From assembly GCF_018861735.1 (NCBI RefSeq), contig NZ_JAHLEB010000012.1, positions 1 to 64,000 on the forward strand: 64,000 nucleotides of DNA, written 5' to 3'. This DNA comes from Clostridium lacusfryxellense (GTDB lineage: Bacteria; Bacillota; Clostridia; Clostridiales; Clostridiaceae). The notes under the pieces are model-generated. The model made no database searches. It was not told where the DNA came from and worked only from the letters and a program-made list of their open reading frames with translations. Shown in pieces: positions 8,890 to 18,025 of the stretch; within the stretch, counting starts at the first letter, position 1, and every line of letters begins with the position of its first letter. A program made the translations under genes and the position numbers.

Positions 8890-10632
8890 TTATTTTAATA
8901 ATTCTTTTAACTTATCACCTTTAATATCATCAGCACTCCAAGGTATAACAGCAAACATGCCCTCTGCATGTGCATCAACTTTGTTAATCCATTCTATTTC
9001 ATTGCTTGCTTTTGCAGACAATAATTTATTTGTTGACCCAGCCCTATATAGTGATGAGTTAATAATCCACCACTTCGCAAAAATCTTTGCGCGTATTAAG
9101 TCTTCTTCTAGGCGCAATGCTTCGTATACTGGTGTAGCTTCACCGAGAGTTACAATAATAACTTCAGTTTCATCTATATTTCTGAGCCTAGGCAAGAGTT
9201 TTTTCACAGATTCTGGAATGTCCCCTTGCGAACGCTTAATTTCTTGATTATAACTTTGAGTAGAATCAAGTAGCAAGAGCGTATGGCCTGTTGGAGCAGT
9301 GTCAACAACAACAATTTGATCTTCTGCCTTATTAACTATTTCGGCAAAAGCTCTAAATACTGCAATTTCCTGTGTACATGGAGAACGCAGATCTTCCTCA
9401 ACATATGCTATATCGTCGCCTTCCATAGTTTCTCTAGCTTTAGATAGTACTTCCTTTTTATATTTTTCAAGTTCGACCTTCTCATCAATATGGCTCATAG
9501 TAATGTTCTCGTTTTCGTTAATAACATATTTAAGATGGGCTGCAGGGTCAGTTGTAGTAAGGTGCACCTTTTTCCCCTTTGCAGATAATCCCAGTGCAAT
9601 AGCCGCTGCAATTGTAGTTTTACCTACTCCACCCTTTCCCATAGTAAATATTACCTTTTTACCACTTTTATATAAATCTTCAATAACATCTTTAAGACCC
9701 GGAATGATTTGCGCGTTTATCTTTTCACTTCTAATTTTATAGTTATCAATAGTCAGAAGTGCCCTTACATTTTCCATGCCAGTTATATTATAAGCTCTTA
9801 ACGGCACCATATAGGTTGTAATTCCCTGTAATCCTAGTGGCATCTGTTTAAGTGATTTTTGCTGTTTTTCATACAGACTCTGAGACACGCTATCGTCATA
9901 AGAATTCATAACACCATTTATTATCATTGTTTGGTTGTTTACGCCAATATCCGAAAGTTCTTTTGATGCTCTTTCTGCTTCTTTAAGTGGAGTCATTTCT
10001 GGGCGTGAAATAAGCATTAGAGTTGTTAATTCTCCATTCGATAATGTTTCTACTGCTTTTTTATATATTTCTCTTTTACTTTCAAGCCCTGAAAGTTGAC
10101 CTAAACATGATGCTCCATGTGTACTTTCACTTATAAACCCACTCCATGCTGATGGTAACTGTAACATCCTAAGTGTATGGCCAGTAGGCGCAGTATCAAA
10201 TATAATATGGTCATATTCCTCTGCTAGCGAATCATCTGTTATGAATTTCGAAAACTCATTAAATGCTGCAATTTCAACAGTACATGAGCCTGAAAGTTGT
10301 TCCTCCATATTTTTAAGAACCACATCTGGTAATTTCCCTCGGTAAGGAGCTATTACGCTCTCTCTGTGCTCTGCTGCTGCAGTAATAGGATCAAGATTAG
10401 CAACTACAAGATTTGGCACTTCCTTTATAGGTACTCCCTTATTTGTAAGCTTAGCGTTAAAAACGTCTTGCAAATTGGACGCAGGGTCAGTACTTATGAG
10501 AAGTACCTTCATGCCACGATCAGCTAGATTTACTGCTGTAGCACAAGCAGTTGAAGTTTTTCCTACGCCGCCTTTACCTGTGTAAAATAGATATTTTGTA
10601 AGTTTTATATTTTGCGGATTAAAAATTTCCAT
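8890..10632 (-). CDS. arsA: Arsenical pump-driving ATPase ArsA
   Basis: A 580-residue cytosolic ATPase with two homologous halves, each with a deviant Walker A GKGGVGKT (residues 19-26 and about 330-337) and the DTAPTGHTL switch motif. In the Ars system ArsA energises an arsenite efflux protein and receives As(III) from ArsD. The frame is open to 10752, but the ATG at 10632 has AGGAGG 7 bases upstream and lies just after arsD, so it is the start. Here the partner pump is Acr3, a known alternative to ArsB. Confidence 0.95.
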   Translation of the reverse strand: MEIFNPQNIKLTKYLFYTGKGGVGKTSTACATAVNLADRGMKVLLISTDPASNLQDVFNAKLTNKGVPIKEVPNLVVANLDPITAAAEHRESVIAPYRGKLPDVVLKNMEEQLSGSCTVEIAAFNEFSKFITDDSLAEEYDHIIFDTAPTGHTLRMLQLPSAWSGFISESTHGASCLGQLSGLESKREIYKKAVETLSNGELTTLMLISRPEMTPLKEAERASKELSDIGVNNQTMIINGVMNSYDDSVSQSLYEKQQKSLKQMPLGLQGITTYMVPLRAYNITGMENVRALLTIDNYKIRSEKINAQIIPGLKDVIEDLYKSGKKVIFTMGKGGVGKTTIAAAIALGLSAKGKKVHLTTTDPAAHLKYVINENENITMSHIDEKVELEKYKKEVLSKARETMEGDDIAYVEEDLRSPCTQEIAVFRAFAEIVNKAEDQIVVVDTAPTGHTLLLLDSTQSYNQEIKRSQGDIPESVKKLLPRLRNIDETEVIIVTLGEATPVYEALRLEEDLIRAKIFAKWWIINSSLYRAGSTNKLLSAKASNEIEWINKVDAHAEGMFAVIPWSADDIKGDKLKELLK

Positions 10633-10660
10633 TTTAGTTACCTCCTGATTTATTATATCT

Positions 10661-11068
10661 TTAGCAGCAGTCCCCTCCGCCACATCCACAATCGCCTGAT
10701 TTAGGAATAGACTTAGGAACCCCTTTAATTTTATAAGTCTTTCTAGCCCCACCTAAAAAACTCATTGGAACATCTAAAAAATTTGATATCTCTTCGTTTG
10801 ATGGATATTTACTTGTTAACACAATAACTCCATCTAAAACTGAAATCGGAAACTCATCTATTCCTTTTTCATTTATAAATTTGTTCACTACCTTATTATC
10901 AACAAACTCTTGAGGTGAATCTGAAAGGTTAAATCTCTGAACCTCTACACCATTTTTCTTCAGTGAATTAAAAACCGTTGAAACCCTTAGGAGTTCTGGA
11001 TCAACACCTATACCACAAAGTCCTGTTGAACAACACATAGCACCTTCGAATATTTGCAATTTTTTCAT
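10661..11068 (-). CDS. arsD: Arsenite metallochaperone ArsD
   Basis: A 135-residue thioredoxin-fold chaperone that passes As(III) to ArsA. The vicinal Cys12-Cys13 and Cys18 of the MCCSTGLCG motif form the metalloid site, and the C-terminus carries two more cysteine sets (CGCGGGDCC), as in longer ArsD forms. It lies 28 bases before arsA and 34 after acr3. Confidence 0.95.
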   Translation of the reverse strand: MKKLQIFEGAMCCSTGLCGIGVDPELLRVSTVFNSLKKNGVEVQRFNLSDSPQEFVDNKVVNKFINEKGIDEFPISVLDGVIVLTSKYPSNEEISNFLDVPMSFLGGARKTYKIKGVPKSIPKSGDCGCGGGDCC

Positions 11069-11102
11069 TAATAACCTCTCCTATTCTTTTATTATTTTAT
11101 AT

Positions 11103-12158
11103 TTAATATTGTCTTTTCGGAAACCAATTGGTGGTTTTATTTGCTATCCTTACGAGTATTAGCATAACCGGTACTTCAACTAATACTCCTACAACAGTCG
11201 CGAGAGCTGCTGGGGAATCCATACCAAACAATGAAATGGCAACTGCAACTGAGAGTTCGAAAAAGTTTGATGCTCCAATCATTCCAGCAGGAGCTGCTAT
11301 ATCATGTGGCAACTTTAACTTTTTGCATGTTAAATATGAAATAAAGAAAATAAAAAATGTTTGTATGGTTAGCGGAACTGCAATAAGCAAAATATGAAGA
11401 GGATTGTTCAATATCGTTTTACCTTGGAATGAAAATAACAATACAAGCATTAGTAATAATCCAATAGTGGTTGCATTATCAAACTTACCAATGAAAGTTT
11501 TTTCAAAATACTCTCTGCCTTTTTTCTTTGTTACCATAAGTCTAGTCAAAATACCACCTACAAGAGGTATAACAACAAATAAGACTACTGATAATATTAG
11601 TGTGTCCCAAGGAACGGCAATACTACTAACTCCTAAAAGAAATTTCACTATAGGAATGAACAAAGCCAAAATAATCAAATCATTTGTGGCTACTTGCACA
11701 ACAGTATATGCTGGATTACCTCTAGTAAGGGAGCTCCAAACAAATACCATAGCAGTGCAGGGAGCAGCCCCTAGTAATATTGTTCCTGCAAGATATTTCG
11801 TAGCTAAATCTGGCGTAATAAATGATTTAAATACAACATAGAAGAAAAATGCTGATATAGCATACATAGTAAATGGTTTTATAATCCAATTAACAACCCA
11901 AGTTACATATAGACCCTTCGGCTCTCTTCCAACATCTTTAACACTTTGAAAATCCACCTTCATCATCATTGGATAAATCATTACCCAAATTAGTATAGCT
12001 GTTGGCACCGAAACCTTCGCATACTCAAATTGATTTAAAAACTCCGGAATTCCTGGAATAAACTTACCAATAACTACACCCACTATCATACAAATAGCTA
12101 CCCAAATTGTTAGGTATCTTTGAAAAAAACCAATCTCTGGTGCTTTAACTTCACTCAT
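11103..12158 (-). CDS. acr3: Arsenite efflux transporter Acr3
   Basis: A 351-residue, ten-helix membrane protein of the bile/arsenite/riboflavin transporter superfamily. The conserved Cys134 in LLGAAPCTAMVFVWSSL is the residue known to be essential for arsenite transport in Acr3. The N-terminal FQRYLTIWVAICMIVGVVIG stretch is typical. It is often labelled arsB, but the sequence is of the Acr3 family. Confidence 0.95.
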   Translation of the reverse strand: MSEVKAPEIGFFQRYLTIWVAICMIVGVVIGKFIPGIPEFLNQFEYAKVSVPTAILIWVMIYPMMMKVDFQSVKDVGREPKGLYVTWVVNWIIKPFTMYAISAFFFYVVFKSFITPDLATKYLAGTILLGAAPCTAMVFVWSSLTRGNPAYTVVQVATNDLIILALFIPIVKFLLGVSSIAVPWDTLILSVVLFVVIPLVGGILTRLMVTKKKGREYFEKTFIGKFDNATTIGLLLMLVLLFSFQGKTILNNPLHILLIAVPLTIQTFFIFFISYLTCKKLKLPHDIAAPAGMIGASNFFELSVAVAISLFGMDSPAALATVVGVLVEVPVMLILVRIANKTTNWFPKRQY

Positions 12159-12204
12159 AATTAATTCCCCCTTTATTAAAACTTAAAAAATTCCCGTTTT
12201 GTGA

Positions 12205-12549
12205 TTAGATCTTCATATTACAATCACATAAATCTTGAAGTTTACATTTATCCCGCTTTAATTTATCATTAACATAACAAGGTAATTGTTTTAATTCTTT
12301 TGTTAAATAGACAAATAAGTCCTCGTTTTTTTCAATAAAATTAGTATCTATTTTGTAATATGTCCATTGCGCTTTTTTGTAACTAGCTAATATCCCACTT
12401 TTTTTAAGTGCAGTTAGATGCCTTGAAACATTTGACTGTGTCATATTTAAACAATCCTCAATCTCACATACACACATTTCACCTTCCATAACTAATGCCA
12501 GTATACGAAGTCTGTTTTCTTCTGCTAATGCTTTAAATATATCAACCAT
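12205..12549 (-). CDS. arsR: Arsenic-responsive repressor ArsR
   Basis: A 114-residue winged-helix repressor of the ArsR/SmtB family, released from DNA by As(III). Residues Cys26, Cys28 and Cys33 in EGEMCVCEIEDC form the classical alpha-3 arsenic site, and MTQSNVSRHLTALKKSG is the recognition helix. Further cysteines cluster at the C-terminus (CKLQDLCDC). It is the first gene of the operon, behind repeated operator-like motifs. Confidence 0.95.
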   Translation of the reverse strand: MVDIFKALAEENRLRILALVMEGEMCVCEIEDCLNMTQSNVSRHLTALKKSGILASYKKAQWTYYKIDTNFIEKNEDLFVYLTKELKQLPCYVNDKLKRDKCKLQDLCDCNMKI

Positions 12550-12604
12550 TATTTTGCCCCCTAACTTAAATTTATATAAGTTTATATTTTACTGCAATGT
12601 ATTC

Positions 12605-12708
12605 TTATATACTCCTATACTCATATAGTATGATTTTTAAAGAAAATCGTTCCTAATTTGTATATGCTCATCTACTCATATTCTATACCCCATGAAAGTT
12701 ATTGTCAA
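12605..12708 (-). promoter_or_regulatory. ars promoter with two operator-like repeats
   Basis: On the minus strand TTGACA (12703-12708), 17 bases, TAGAAT (12680-12685) form a strong promoter. Two related stretches of about 22 bp, each built around ATATGAGTA and ending in an ATATA-like half, lie at about 12660-12684 (overlapping the -10) and about 12607-12631. They are candidate ArsR operators; a leader of about 120 bases precedes arsR. Confidence 0.7.
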
Positions 12709-12737
12709 TAGTTGATCCCTTCATAAGGTTGATTAAT

Positions 12738-13379
12738 TTATTTAGGCAAAGTTGTGAAATATACAAATCCCCCTCCGAGTGTTGTGGTATTATACCATAA
12801 TAAAAGGTCTATTTTTTTGACCATTCCAGCATCCAAAATATTTATAAAAACACTTCTCCCATCCTCTGAGTACTCAATCGACACTATTATAACCCAATGC
12901 CAGCTTTCCAAATTTTTCTCTTCTCCATTGGATAAGTTCAAAAATGCTACTGGCGCGTCATTTGTTAGTGCCATATCTAAAAAATCTAAGACCTCTAATA
13001 ATTTAGGCCTAAGAGCTATCTCTTCAGGTAAGTCACAGAAGTTATACTCAAGATTTATTCCTTTTGATTTTGCATAAACAAGCACTGCTTCATAAAACAT
13101 TTCAGTTGTAGGTATACCTCTTTCTGTCGGTGTAACATATTCCCAAACTTCCTCCATAAGGGATAAACAGTTTTCTTTACTTATATTTAAGCCCGCCACT
13201 GCTATAGATCTAGTATGATTCAAGTAATACATAATACTACTTGCTGCTGTAGGTCCGCATCCAGATTGACGTTGCCAATGAGTACAATACCATTCTTGAT
13301 CGTATCCATATATAGTTTTTTGAGAATCTTTATCAGTCCATTTAAATATATCAAGTTTTTTTATTGACTTTTCAATCAT
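12738..13379 (-). CDS. Stand-alone C39-like (papain-fold) cysteine peptidase
   Basis: A 213-residue soluble protein with the features of peptidase C39-like family proteins: the catalytic Cys41 in QRQSGCGPTAASSIMYY (Gln38 or Gln36 for the oxyanion hole), His161 in SWHWVIIVS, and Asp183 in ILDAG. There is no signal peptide, no ABC transporter domain and no double-glycine substrate nearby, so it is not an obvious bacteriocin processor. Substrate unknown. It has its own promoter, whose core is shared with the ars operon. Confidence 0.8.
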   Translation of the reverse strand: MIEKSIKKLDIFKWTDKDSQKTIYGYDQEWYCTHWQRQSGCGPTAASSIMYYLNHTRSIAVAGLNISKENCLSLMEEVWEYVTPTERGIPTTEMFYEAVLVYAKSKGINLEYNFCDLPEEIALRPKLLEVLDFLDMALTNDAPVAFLNLSNGEEKNLESWHWVIIVSIEYSEDGRSVFINILDAGMVKKIDLLLWYNTTTLGGGFVYFTTLPK

Positions 13380-13420
13380 GCGAGGCCTCCTTAATTACGA
13401 AATTTATTAACATTACTCAT

Positions 13421-13449
13421 AGATTACATCGCATAAAAGTTATTGTCAA
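13421..13449 (-). promoter_or_regulatory. Promoter of the C39-like peptidase gene
   Basis: On the minus strand TTGACA (13444-13449), a 17-base spacer, TAATCT (13421-13426). Twenty of 21 bases covering the -35 box and spacer match those of the ars promoter at 12691-12711. Confidence 0.75.
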
Positions 13450-13555
13450 TAGCCTCTATAAATCATACTTCCTAACTCATTCCATTTCCAATTCTTTAAT
13501 AATCATGAATTTTCGGAAAATTTAAAACGATTATAACAGAGTAATATATTTACTA

Positions 13556-13582
13556 TTAACATTCACTATAGTAGAATGTTAA
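13556..13582. promoter_or_regulatory. Inverted repeat upstream of RNase J
   Basis: TTAACATTC (13556-13564) and GAATGTTAA (13574-13582) flank a TATAGT that could be the -10 box. It is a good shape for an operator or a 5' mRNA hairpin. The regulator is unknown. Confidence 0.45.
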
Positions 13583-13617
13583 TTAAGACAAGGTGAACTA
13601 ATACAAGGGGGAAAATA

Positions 13618-15300
13618 TTGAATAATAACTATAAAGGCAAAAGCAAAAACAAAATTAGAATTATTCCACTTGGTGGACTTGGAGAAATCGGAAAGAATAT
13701 TAATGTAATAGAATACAAAGACGAACTTATTGTTATCGATTGCGGGATTAGCTTTCCAGATGCAGATATGCATGGGGTGGATTTAGTAATTCCTGATGTA
13801 ACTTATCTTATAGAAAATAAAGATAGGGTAAAAGGAATTTTTATAACACACGGTCATGAAGATCACATCGGGGCATTACCATACGTTTTAAAACAAATTA
13901 ATGTTCCTGTATACGGAACACAACTAACATTAGGCCTTATAGAAAGTAAGTTACAAGAACATGGGATATTATCAGACTGCACTCTAAATGTTGTAAAACC
14001 TGGTGATATTGTAAAACTAGACAAAATCAGTGTTGAATTTATAAGAGTTAATCACAGTATTGCAGATGCTTGCGCTATCGCAGTGCACACTCCTATCGGC
14101 CGAATCATACATACAGGCGACTTTAAAATAGACTACACTCCAATAGATGGAGAAATTATAGATTTAGAGAGATTTGCAAAATTAGGTGATCAAGGGGTAC
14201 TATTGCTAATGGCAGATAGCACCAACGTAGAGCGTACTGGCTTTAACATATCTGAGAAAATAGTTGGAGAATCTTTAGATAACCTATTTTACAATGTGAA
14301 AGGCAGAATAATAGTGGCATCCTTCGCATCAAATATCCATAGATTACAACTAATTGCCAATGCTTCAATTAAACACGGAAGAAAAATAGCATTTAGCGGA
14401 AGAAGCATGGAAAAAATTTCTGAAATTGCAATAACTCTTGGGTACCTGCATATAGAACCAGAACATATAATCACAGTTTCAGACCTTCGTAATTACCCTG
14501 ATAATAAGGTAACGATAGTAACTACTGGTAGCCAAGGTGAACCACTTGCTGCATTAACAAGAATGGCAATGGGGACACATAGAAGTATTCAAATACAAAG
14601 TGGTGATTTGATTATTTTATCTGCATCCCCGATTCCAGGAAATGAAAAACCTATATACAATACTATAAATGAATTATTTAGAAAAGGCGCAAATGTAATA
14701 TATAATACTACAGATGATATTCATGTTTCTGGTCATGCATGTCAAGAGGACTTAAAATTAATGCATACATTAGTTAAACCTAAATATTTTATGCCAGTAC
14801 ATGGTGAATTTAGGCATTTACAACAGCATGCATTACTTGCAGAAAAAATGGGTATGGATCCATCAAACATTTTCATTGGGGAAACCGGTCAAATATTAGA
14901 AATAACCCAAAAGGAAGGTATCCTAGCTGGTAGAGTCCAAACTGGGGCTATAATGGTAGACGGACTAGGTATAGGGGATGTTGGCAATGTTGTACTTAAG
15001 GACAGAAAACATCTTGCTGAAGAGGGCATTCTTACTGTGGTAGTCACTATAAATAGAGAAACCTTTAGTATACTAGCTGGACCTGATATAATAAGTAGGG
15101 GATTTGTACATATGAAAGAATCAACAGTTCTTATAAATGAGGCTAGAGACATCGTGAGAAATGAATTGGATTTATGTTTAAATGATGGAATTAAAGAATT
15201 TACAGTAATAAAATCTAGAATAAGAAATGTTTTAGGTGAGTTTTTATATATAAGAACTCGGAGAAGACCTATAATTATACCAGTAATAATGGAAATCTAG
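13618..15300 (+). CDS. rnj: Ribonuclease J
   Basis: A 560-residue metallo-beta-lactamase/beta-CASP ribonuclease with 5'-3' exonuclease and endonuclease activity in mRNA decay and RNA maturation. The zinc motif HGHEDH is at 78-83, other ligand motifs are HTGDFK and HVSGHA, and the C-terminal domain ends in the usual RTRRRPIIIPVIMEI. The start is TTG with AAGGGGG 8 bases upstream. It stands alone, with a strong terminator after it. Confidence 0.95.
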   Translation: MNNNYKGKSKNKIRIIPLGGLGEIGKNINVIEYKDELIVIDCGISFPDADMHGVDLVIPDVTYLIENKDRVKGIFITHGHEDHIGALPYVLKQINVPVYGTQLTLGLIESKLQEHGILSDCTLNVVKPGDIVKLDKISVEFIRVNHSIADACAIAVHTPIGRIIHTGDFKIDYTPIDGEIIDLERFAKLGDQGVLLLMADSTNVERTGFNISEKIVGESLDNLFYNVKGRIIVASFASNIHRLQLIANASIKHGRKIAFSGRSMEKISEIAITLGYLHIEPEHIITVSDLRNYPDNKVTIVTTGSQGEPLAALTRMAMGTHRSIQIQSGDLIILSASPIPGNEKPIYNTINELFRKGANVIYNTTDDIHVSGHACQEDLKLMHTLVKPKYFMPVHGEFRHLQQHALLAEKMGMDPSNIFIGETGQILEITQKEGILAGRVQTGAIMVDGLGIGDVGNVVLKDRKHLAEEGILTVVVTINRETFSILAGPDIISRGFVHMKESTVLINEARDIVRNELDLCLNDGIKEFTVIKSRIRNVLGEFLYIRTRRRPIIIPVIMEI

Positions 15301-15303
15301 AAT

Positions 15304-15348
15304 AAAACAGTCCAAAGATTTTTTAATCTTTGGACTGTTTTTTTTTTA
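15304..15348 (+). terminator. Terminator after RNase J
   Basis: Stem AAAACAGTCCAAAGATT (15304-15320) with AATCTTTGGACTGTTT (15325-15340), then a run of T. The A-run on the other side lets it serve the minus-strand phosphatase gene as well. Confidence 0.93.
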
Positions 15349-15378
15349 ATAAATTAAAATTAATCATTAGATCGATAT

Positions 15379-15999
15379 TTAAAGGTTACTTGGAAGATGG
15401 CTTGTATCATTTAAAGTAACTATTTTAGCATTAAAATTATCATCAAAAATAATTTTACTAACAGATGTATTTCCTAACATCATTTTGTGGTACATAGTCA
15501 TTTTAAGATCAAATATGCCTAATATTCCAGCTTTAATGATTCCACTATGAGCTACTATAATAATCTTCTGCCCTTGATGTCTTTTGGCAATTTCTAAAAT
15601 AGCCTTATGTGCACGTTGGCTTGCTTTTCTTAAGCTTAAATCACCACCACAAAGCGGTCCATTAATTTCATCAGTTCTCCACTGAATCACATTTTCCGGA
15701 AAATTTGCTTCAATTTCTTTTATAGTAAGACCTTCCCACTCACCAAAATTTATTTCTCGCATGTCTTCTGCAATCTTAAGCTCTTTGTTACTACACGCAC
15801 AAATTATTTCGGCAGTTTTCCTGGCTCTCTTCAAAGGACTTGCGTAAATAAAATCAAATTTATTATTAAATTTTTCACTTAGATATTGCGCTTGTTGCAC
15901 TCCATCATTAGATAGTTCTATATCACTACATCCTTGAAATTTACCTAATGCATTCCATCCTGTTTCCCCATGTCTTACTAGTGTTATTGTAGTACTCAT
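15379..15999 (-). CDS. Histidine phosphatase family protein
   Basis: A 206-residue member of the phosphoglycerate-mutase-like histidine phosphatases. Catalytic His10 lies in LVRHGETGWN, the base/acid glutamate in REINFGEWEG, and the second histidine in IVAHSGII. Substrate cannot be read from sequence; alpha-ribazole phosphatase (CobC) or a broad phosphatase are options, and no cobalamin genes are adjacent. The ATG at 15999 is preferred to 16008 because AGGAAG lies 8 bases before it. Confidence 0.85.
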   Translation of the reverse strand: MSTTITLVRHGETGWNALGKFQGCSDIELSNDGVQQAQYLSEKFNNKFDFIYASPLKRARKTAEIICACSNKELKIAEDMREINFGEWEGLTIKEIEANFPENVIQWRTDEINGPLCGGDLSLRKASQRAHKAILEIAKRHQGQKIIIVAHSGIIKAGILGIFDLKMTMYHKMMLGNTSVSKIIFDDNFNAKIVTLNDTSHLPSNL

Positions 16000-16086
16000 A
16001 TCATTCACTTCCTATTAATATTATTGTGCGTTAATACTAATAATAACATACTATACTTATAAGTGACTAATCCATGGTGATCTCAC

Positions 16087-16722
16087 TTACTTATCTAAGG
16101 TTTTAATATATGATTTCATTTGATTTATACTCATACCTCCACTGCTTTTAGATATAATATTCCCGTCTTCATCAATGAAATACGAGGTTGGAATTGCTGT
16201 TATATTATACTTAGTGGCTACACTTTGATTTGAATCTAAAAGCACTTTAAAACTATACTTATTCTTATCAATAAAGGACTTAACTTCACTTAAAGGTTCT
16301 CCTATGTCAACAGTTATTATAACTAAATCACTATCTTTTGTCTCTTCATATAATTTTTGAATTTCAGGCATTTCCTGTTTACAAGGAGGACACCAAGTTG
16401 CCCAAAAATTAAGAAATACTTTTTTACCTTTTAAATCACTTAAAGACAATTCTTTACCATTAAGATCCTTTAACTTAAAATCAGGAGCCTTAGTTTTAAT
16501 AACATTGGGTTTTATTTGGATTGCATTATTCGAGCTATCGGTATCATTAGCTTCCGTTTTAGTAGTATTACTTTTATTGGTATCAGTTTTATCGCCTATT
16601 GTGCTTTCAATATTTGGTTTAGGTTTAGGATTAGTATAATTATTCATTGTATAAATGGATACCCCTACAAGAGCTACACATACTAATGCCACAGCTACAA
16701 GTATTTTTGATGATCTTTTCAT
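16087..16722 (-). CDS. Membrane-anchored TlpA/ResA-like thiol-disulfide oxidoreductase
   Basis: A 211-residue extracytoplasmic thioredoxin-fold protein. An N-terminal membrane anchor (about 7-25) and a Ser/Thr/Asn-rich linker (30-75) precede the redox domain with the active site WCPPC (Cys111, Cys114) and the cis-proline region IPTSYFID. The CcdA homologue just upstream (18 bases) would supply electrons across the membrane, so the two form a reductive thiol pathway on the cell surface. No cytochrome c genes are near, so another substrate, such as spore or envelope proteins, is possible. Confidence 0.9.
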   Translation of the reverse strand: MKRSSKILVAVALVCVALVGVSIYTMNNYTNPKPKPNIESTIGDKTDTNKSNTTKTEANDTDSSNNAIQIKPNVIKTKAPDFKLKDLNGKELSLSDLKGKKVFLNFWATWCPPCKQEMPEIQKLYEETKDSDLVIITVDIGEPLSEVKSFIDKNKYSFKVLLDSNQSVATKYNITAIPTSYFIDEDGNIISKSSGGMSINQMKSYIKTLDK

Positions 16723-16740
16723 ATTTGATCTCTCCTTAAA

Positions 16741-17445
16741 CTAAAAATTTATAAAGTTTCCATATTGACTTAGAGCCGCTAATTTATTCAAAAAAATCAT
16801 AACACCCATTATTATCATTAAAATACCACTTATTATTGATATAACATTCAAATACTTTGAAAGTTTTTTAAAATTTCTTGTAAAGCTTTCTATGGCTATG
16901 GCAGTTAACACAAACGGAACAGCAAGCCCAAGCGAATACATTATAAGAAGTATAACTCCTTTACCAATCGAATCCATACTAGACGCATAGATCAGTATAG
17001 ATGATAATATTGGCCCAATACAAGGAGTCCATCCTGCTGCAAACGCCATACCCATTATCACTGAGCTAAACGGACCTTTGATTTTATCAAAATATAAAAA
17101 CCTTTTCTCACGATAAAATAATTTCACCTTAAAAACTCCTAGTGTATGCAAACCAAAAACAATAATAATAACTGCACCAATTTTTCTAAACAAGTCTTTG
17201 TGTTCAGTTAATAATTTACCCAAAGAAGTTATAGAAATTCCCATTAAAATAAATATTATAGAAAAGCCTAATACAAATCCCAAAGATCTATATAAAGTTA
17301 AAAGTTTTGTTTTATCATTCTTTAACTCTTCTATAGAAGAGTTAGTTAAATAACTTACATATGCAGGCACTAGTGGAAGGACACAAGGAGACAAAAAAGA
17401 TAAAAGCCCTGCTGAAAAAGCAAGCAATACTGATATATTATTCAA
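16741..17445 (-). CDS. ccdA: CcdA-type transmembrane electron carrier
   Basis: A 234-residue, six-helix membrane protein of the DsbD/CcdA family that carries reducing equivalents from cytoplasmic thioredoxin to outside proteins. The two conserved cysteines are Cys21 (SPCVLPLVPAYVSYL) and Cys142 (GWTPCIGPILSS). It is followed by the TlpA-like partner in the same operon. Confidence 0.92.
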   Translation of the reverse strand: MNNISVLLAFSAGLLSFLSPCVLPLVPAYVSYLTNSSIEELKNDKTKLLTLYRSLGFVLGFSIIFILMGISITSLGKLLTEHKDLFRKIGAVIIIVFGLHTLGVFKVKLFYREKRFLYFDKIKGPFSSVIMGMAFAAGWTPCIGPILSSILIYASSMDSIGKGVILLIMYSLGLAVPFVLTAIAIESFTRNFKKLSKYLNVISIISGILMIIMGVMIFLNKLAALSQYGNFINF

Positions 17446-17536
17446 AGTTAAATCACCTCCAATTTTTTTATATTCTATTAAATTCGTATACCTACTAATT
17501 TTATTTATATACCTTTTATTATATTTTTATTGGCAT

Positions 17537-17565
17537 TTGACAATAATCAATATTTGTTTTATACT
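17537..17565 (+). promoter_or_regulatory. Consensus sigma-A promoter of the NifX-like gene
   Basis: TTGACA (17537-17542), a 17-base spacer and TATACT (17560-17565); transcription would start about 30 bases before the RBS. Confidence 0.88.
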
Positions 17566-17603
17566 ATAAATAGCATATGACAACAAAAACGGAGGTTATA
17601 TTT

Positions 17604-17960
17604 ATGAAAATAGCAGTACCTAATAATGGTAGTATAGTGAATCAGCATTTTGGAATGAGCAAAAGTTTTGTAATTGCAACTGTAGAAGATAAAAAAATTG
17701 TAAGCATTGAAGAATTAGATGCAACCCAGCTTGCACATCAACATCAAGGTTTAGCAGATCTACTAAAAAAAAGCGGAGCAACAGTAGTTATTACTGGAGG
17801 AATTGGTGGAGGTGCAATTAGTGGCCTTGTTCAAAACGGCCTTGAAGTAATAAAAGGTGCCTCTGGAGAATATAAAGATGTACTACAGGAATATATTAAT
17901 GGAACATTAGAAAATAAAGATGTAACTTGTAATCATCATGGAGAACATCATCACCAATAA
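17604..17960 (+). CDS. NifX/NifB-C-terminal-like metallocluster-binding protein
   Basis: A 118-residue protein of the dinitrogenase iron-molybdenum cofactor biosynthesis superfamily (IAVPNNGSIVNQHFGMSKSFVI at the N-terminus, GATVVITGGIGGGAISGL in the middle). The C-terminus is histidine-rich (CNHHGEHHHQ), suggesting metal binding. No nitrogenase genes are nearby, and orphan members are common in anaerobes with unknown roles. The ATG at 17604 has GGAGG upstream; an upstream ATG at 17577 would lie at the transcription start and is rejected. Confidence 0.88.
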   Translation: MKIAVPNNGSIVNQHFGMSKSFVIATVEDKKIVSIEELDATQLAHQHQGLADLLKKSGATVVITGGIGGGAISGLVQNGLEVIKGASGEYKDVLQEYINGTLENKDVTCNHHGEHHHQ

Positions 17961-17964
17961 AGAT

Positions 17965-18013
17965 AAAAGTATATATTACTATTAATGCATTATACGTAAT
18001 ATATACTTTTTTT
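17965..18013 (+). terminator. Terminator after the NifX-like gene
   Basis: Stem of 15 bp (17965-17979 with 17996-18010) followed by a run of T. It can also serve the converging flavoprotein gene. Confidence 0.88.
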
Positions 18014-18025
18014 GCGCATAAATCG

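Noticed and set aside
10633-10752. N-terminal extension of ArsA by 40 residues
   Set aside because: It overlaps the end of arsD in another frame and has no RBS; the ATG at 10632 has AGGAGG.
17577-17603. Upstream ATG of the NifX-like gene
   Set aside because: It lies within about 12 bases of the -10 box, leaving no room for an RBS; the ATG at 17604 has one.
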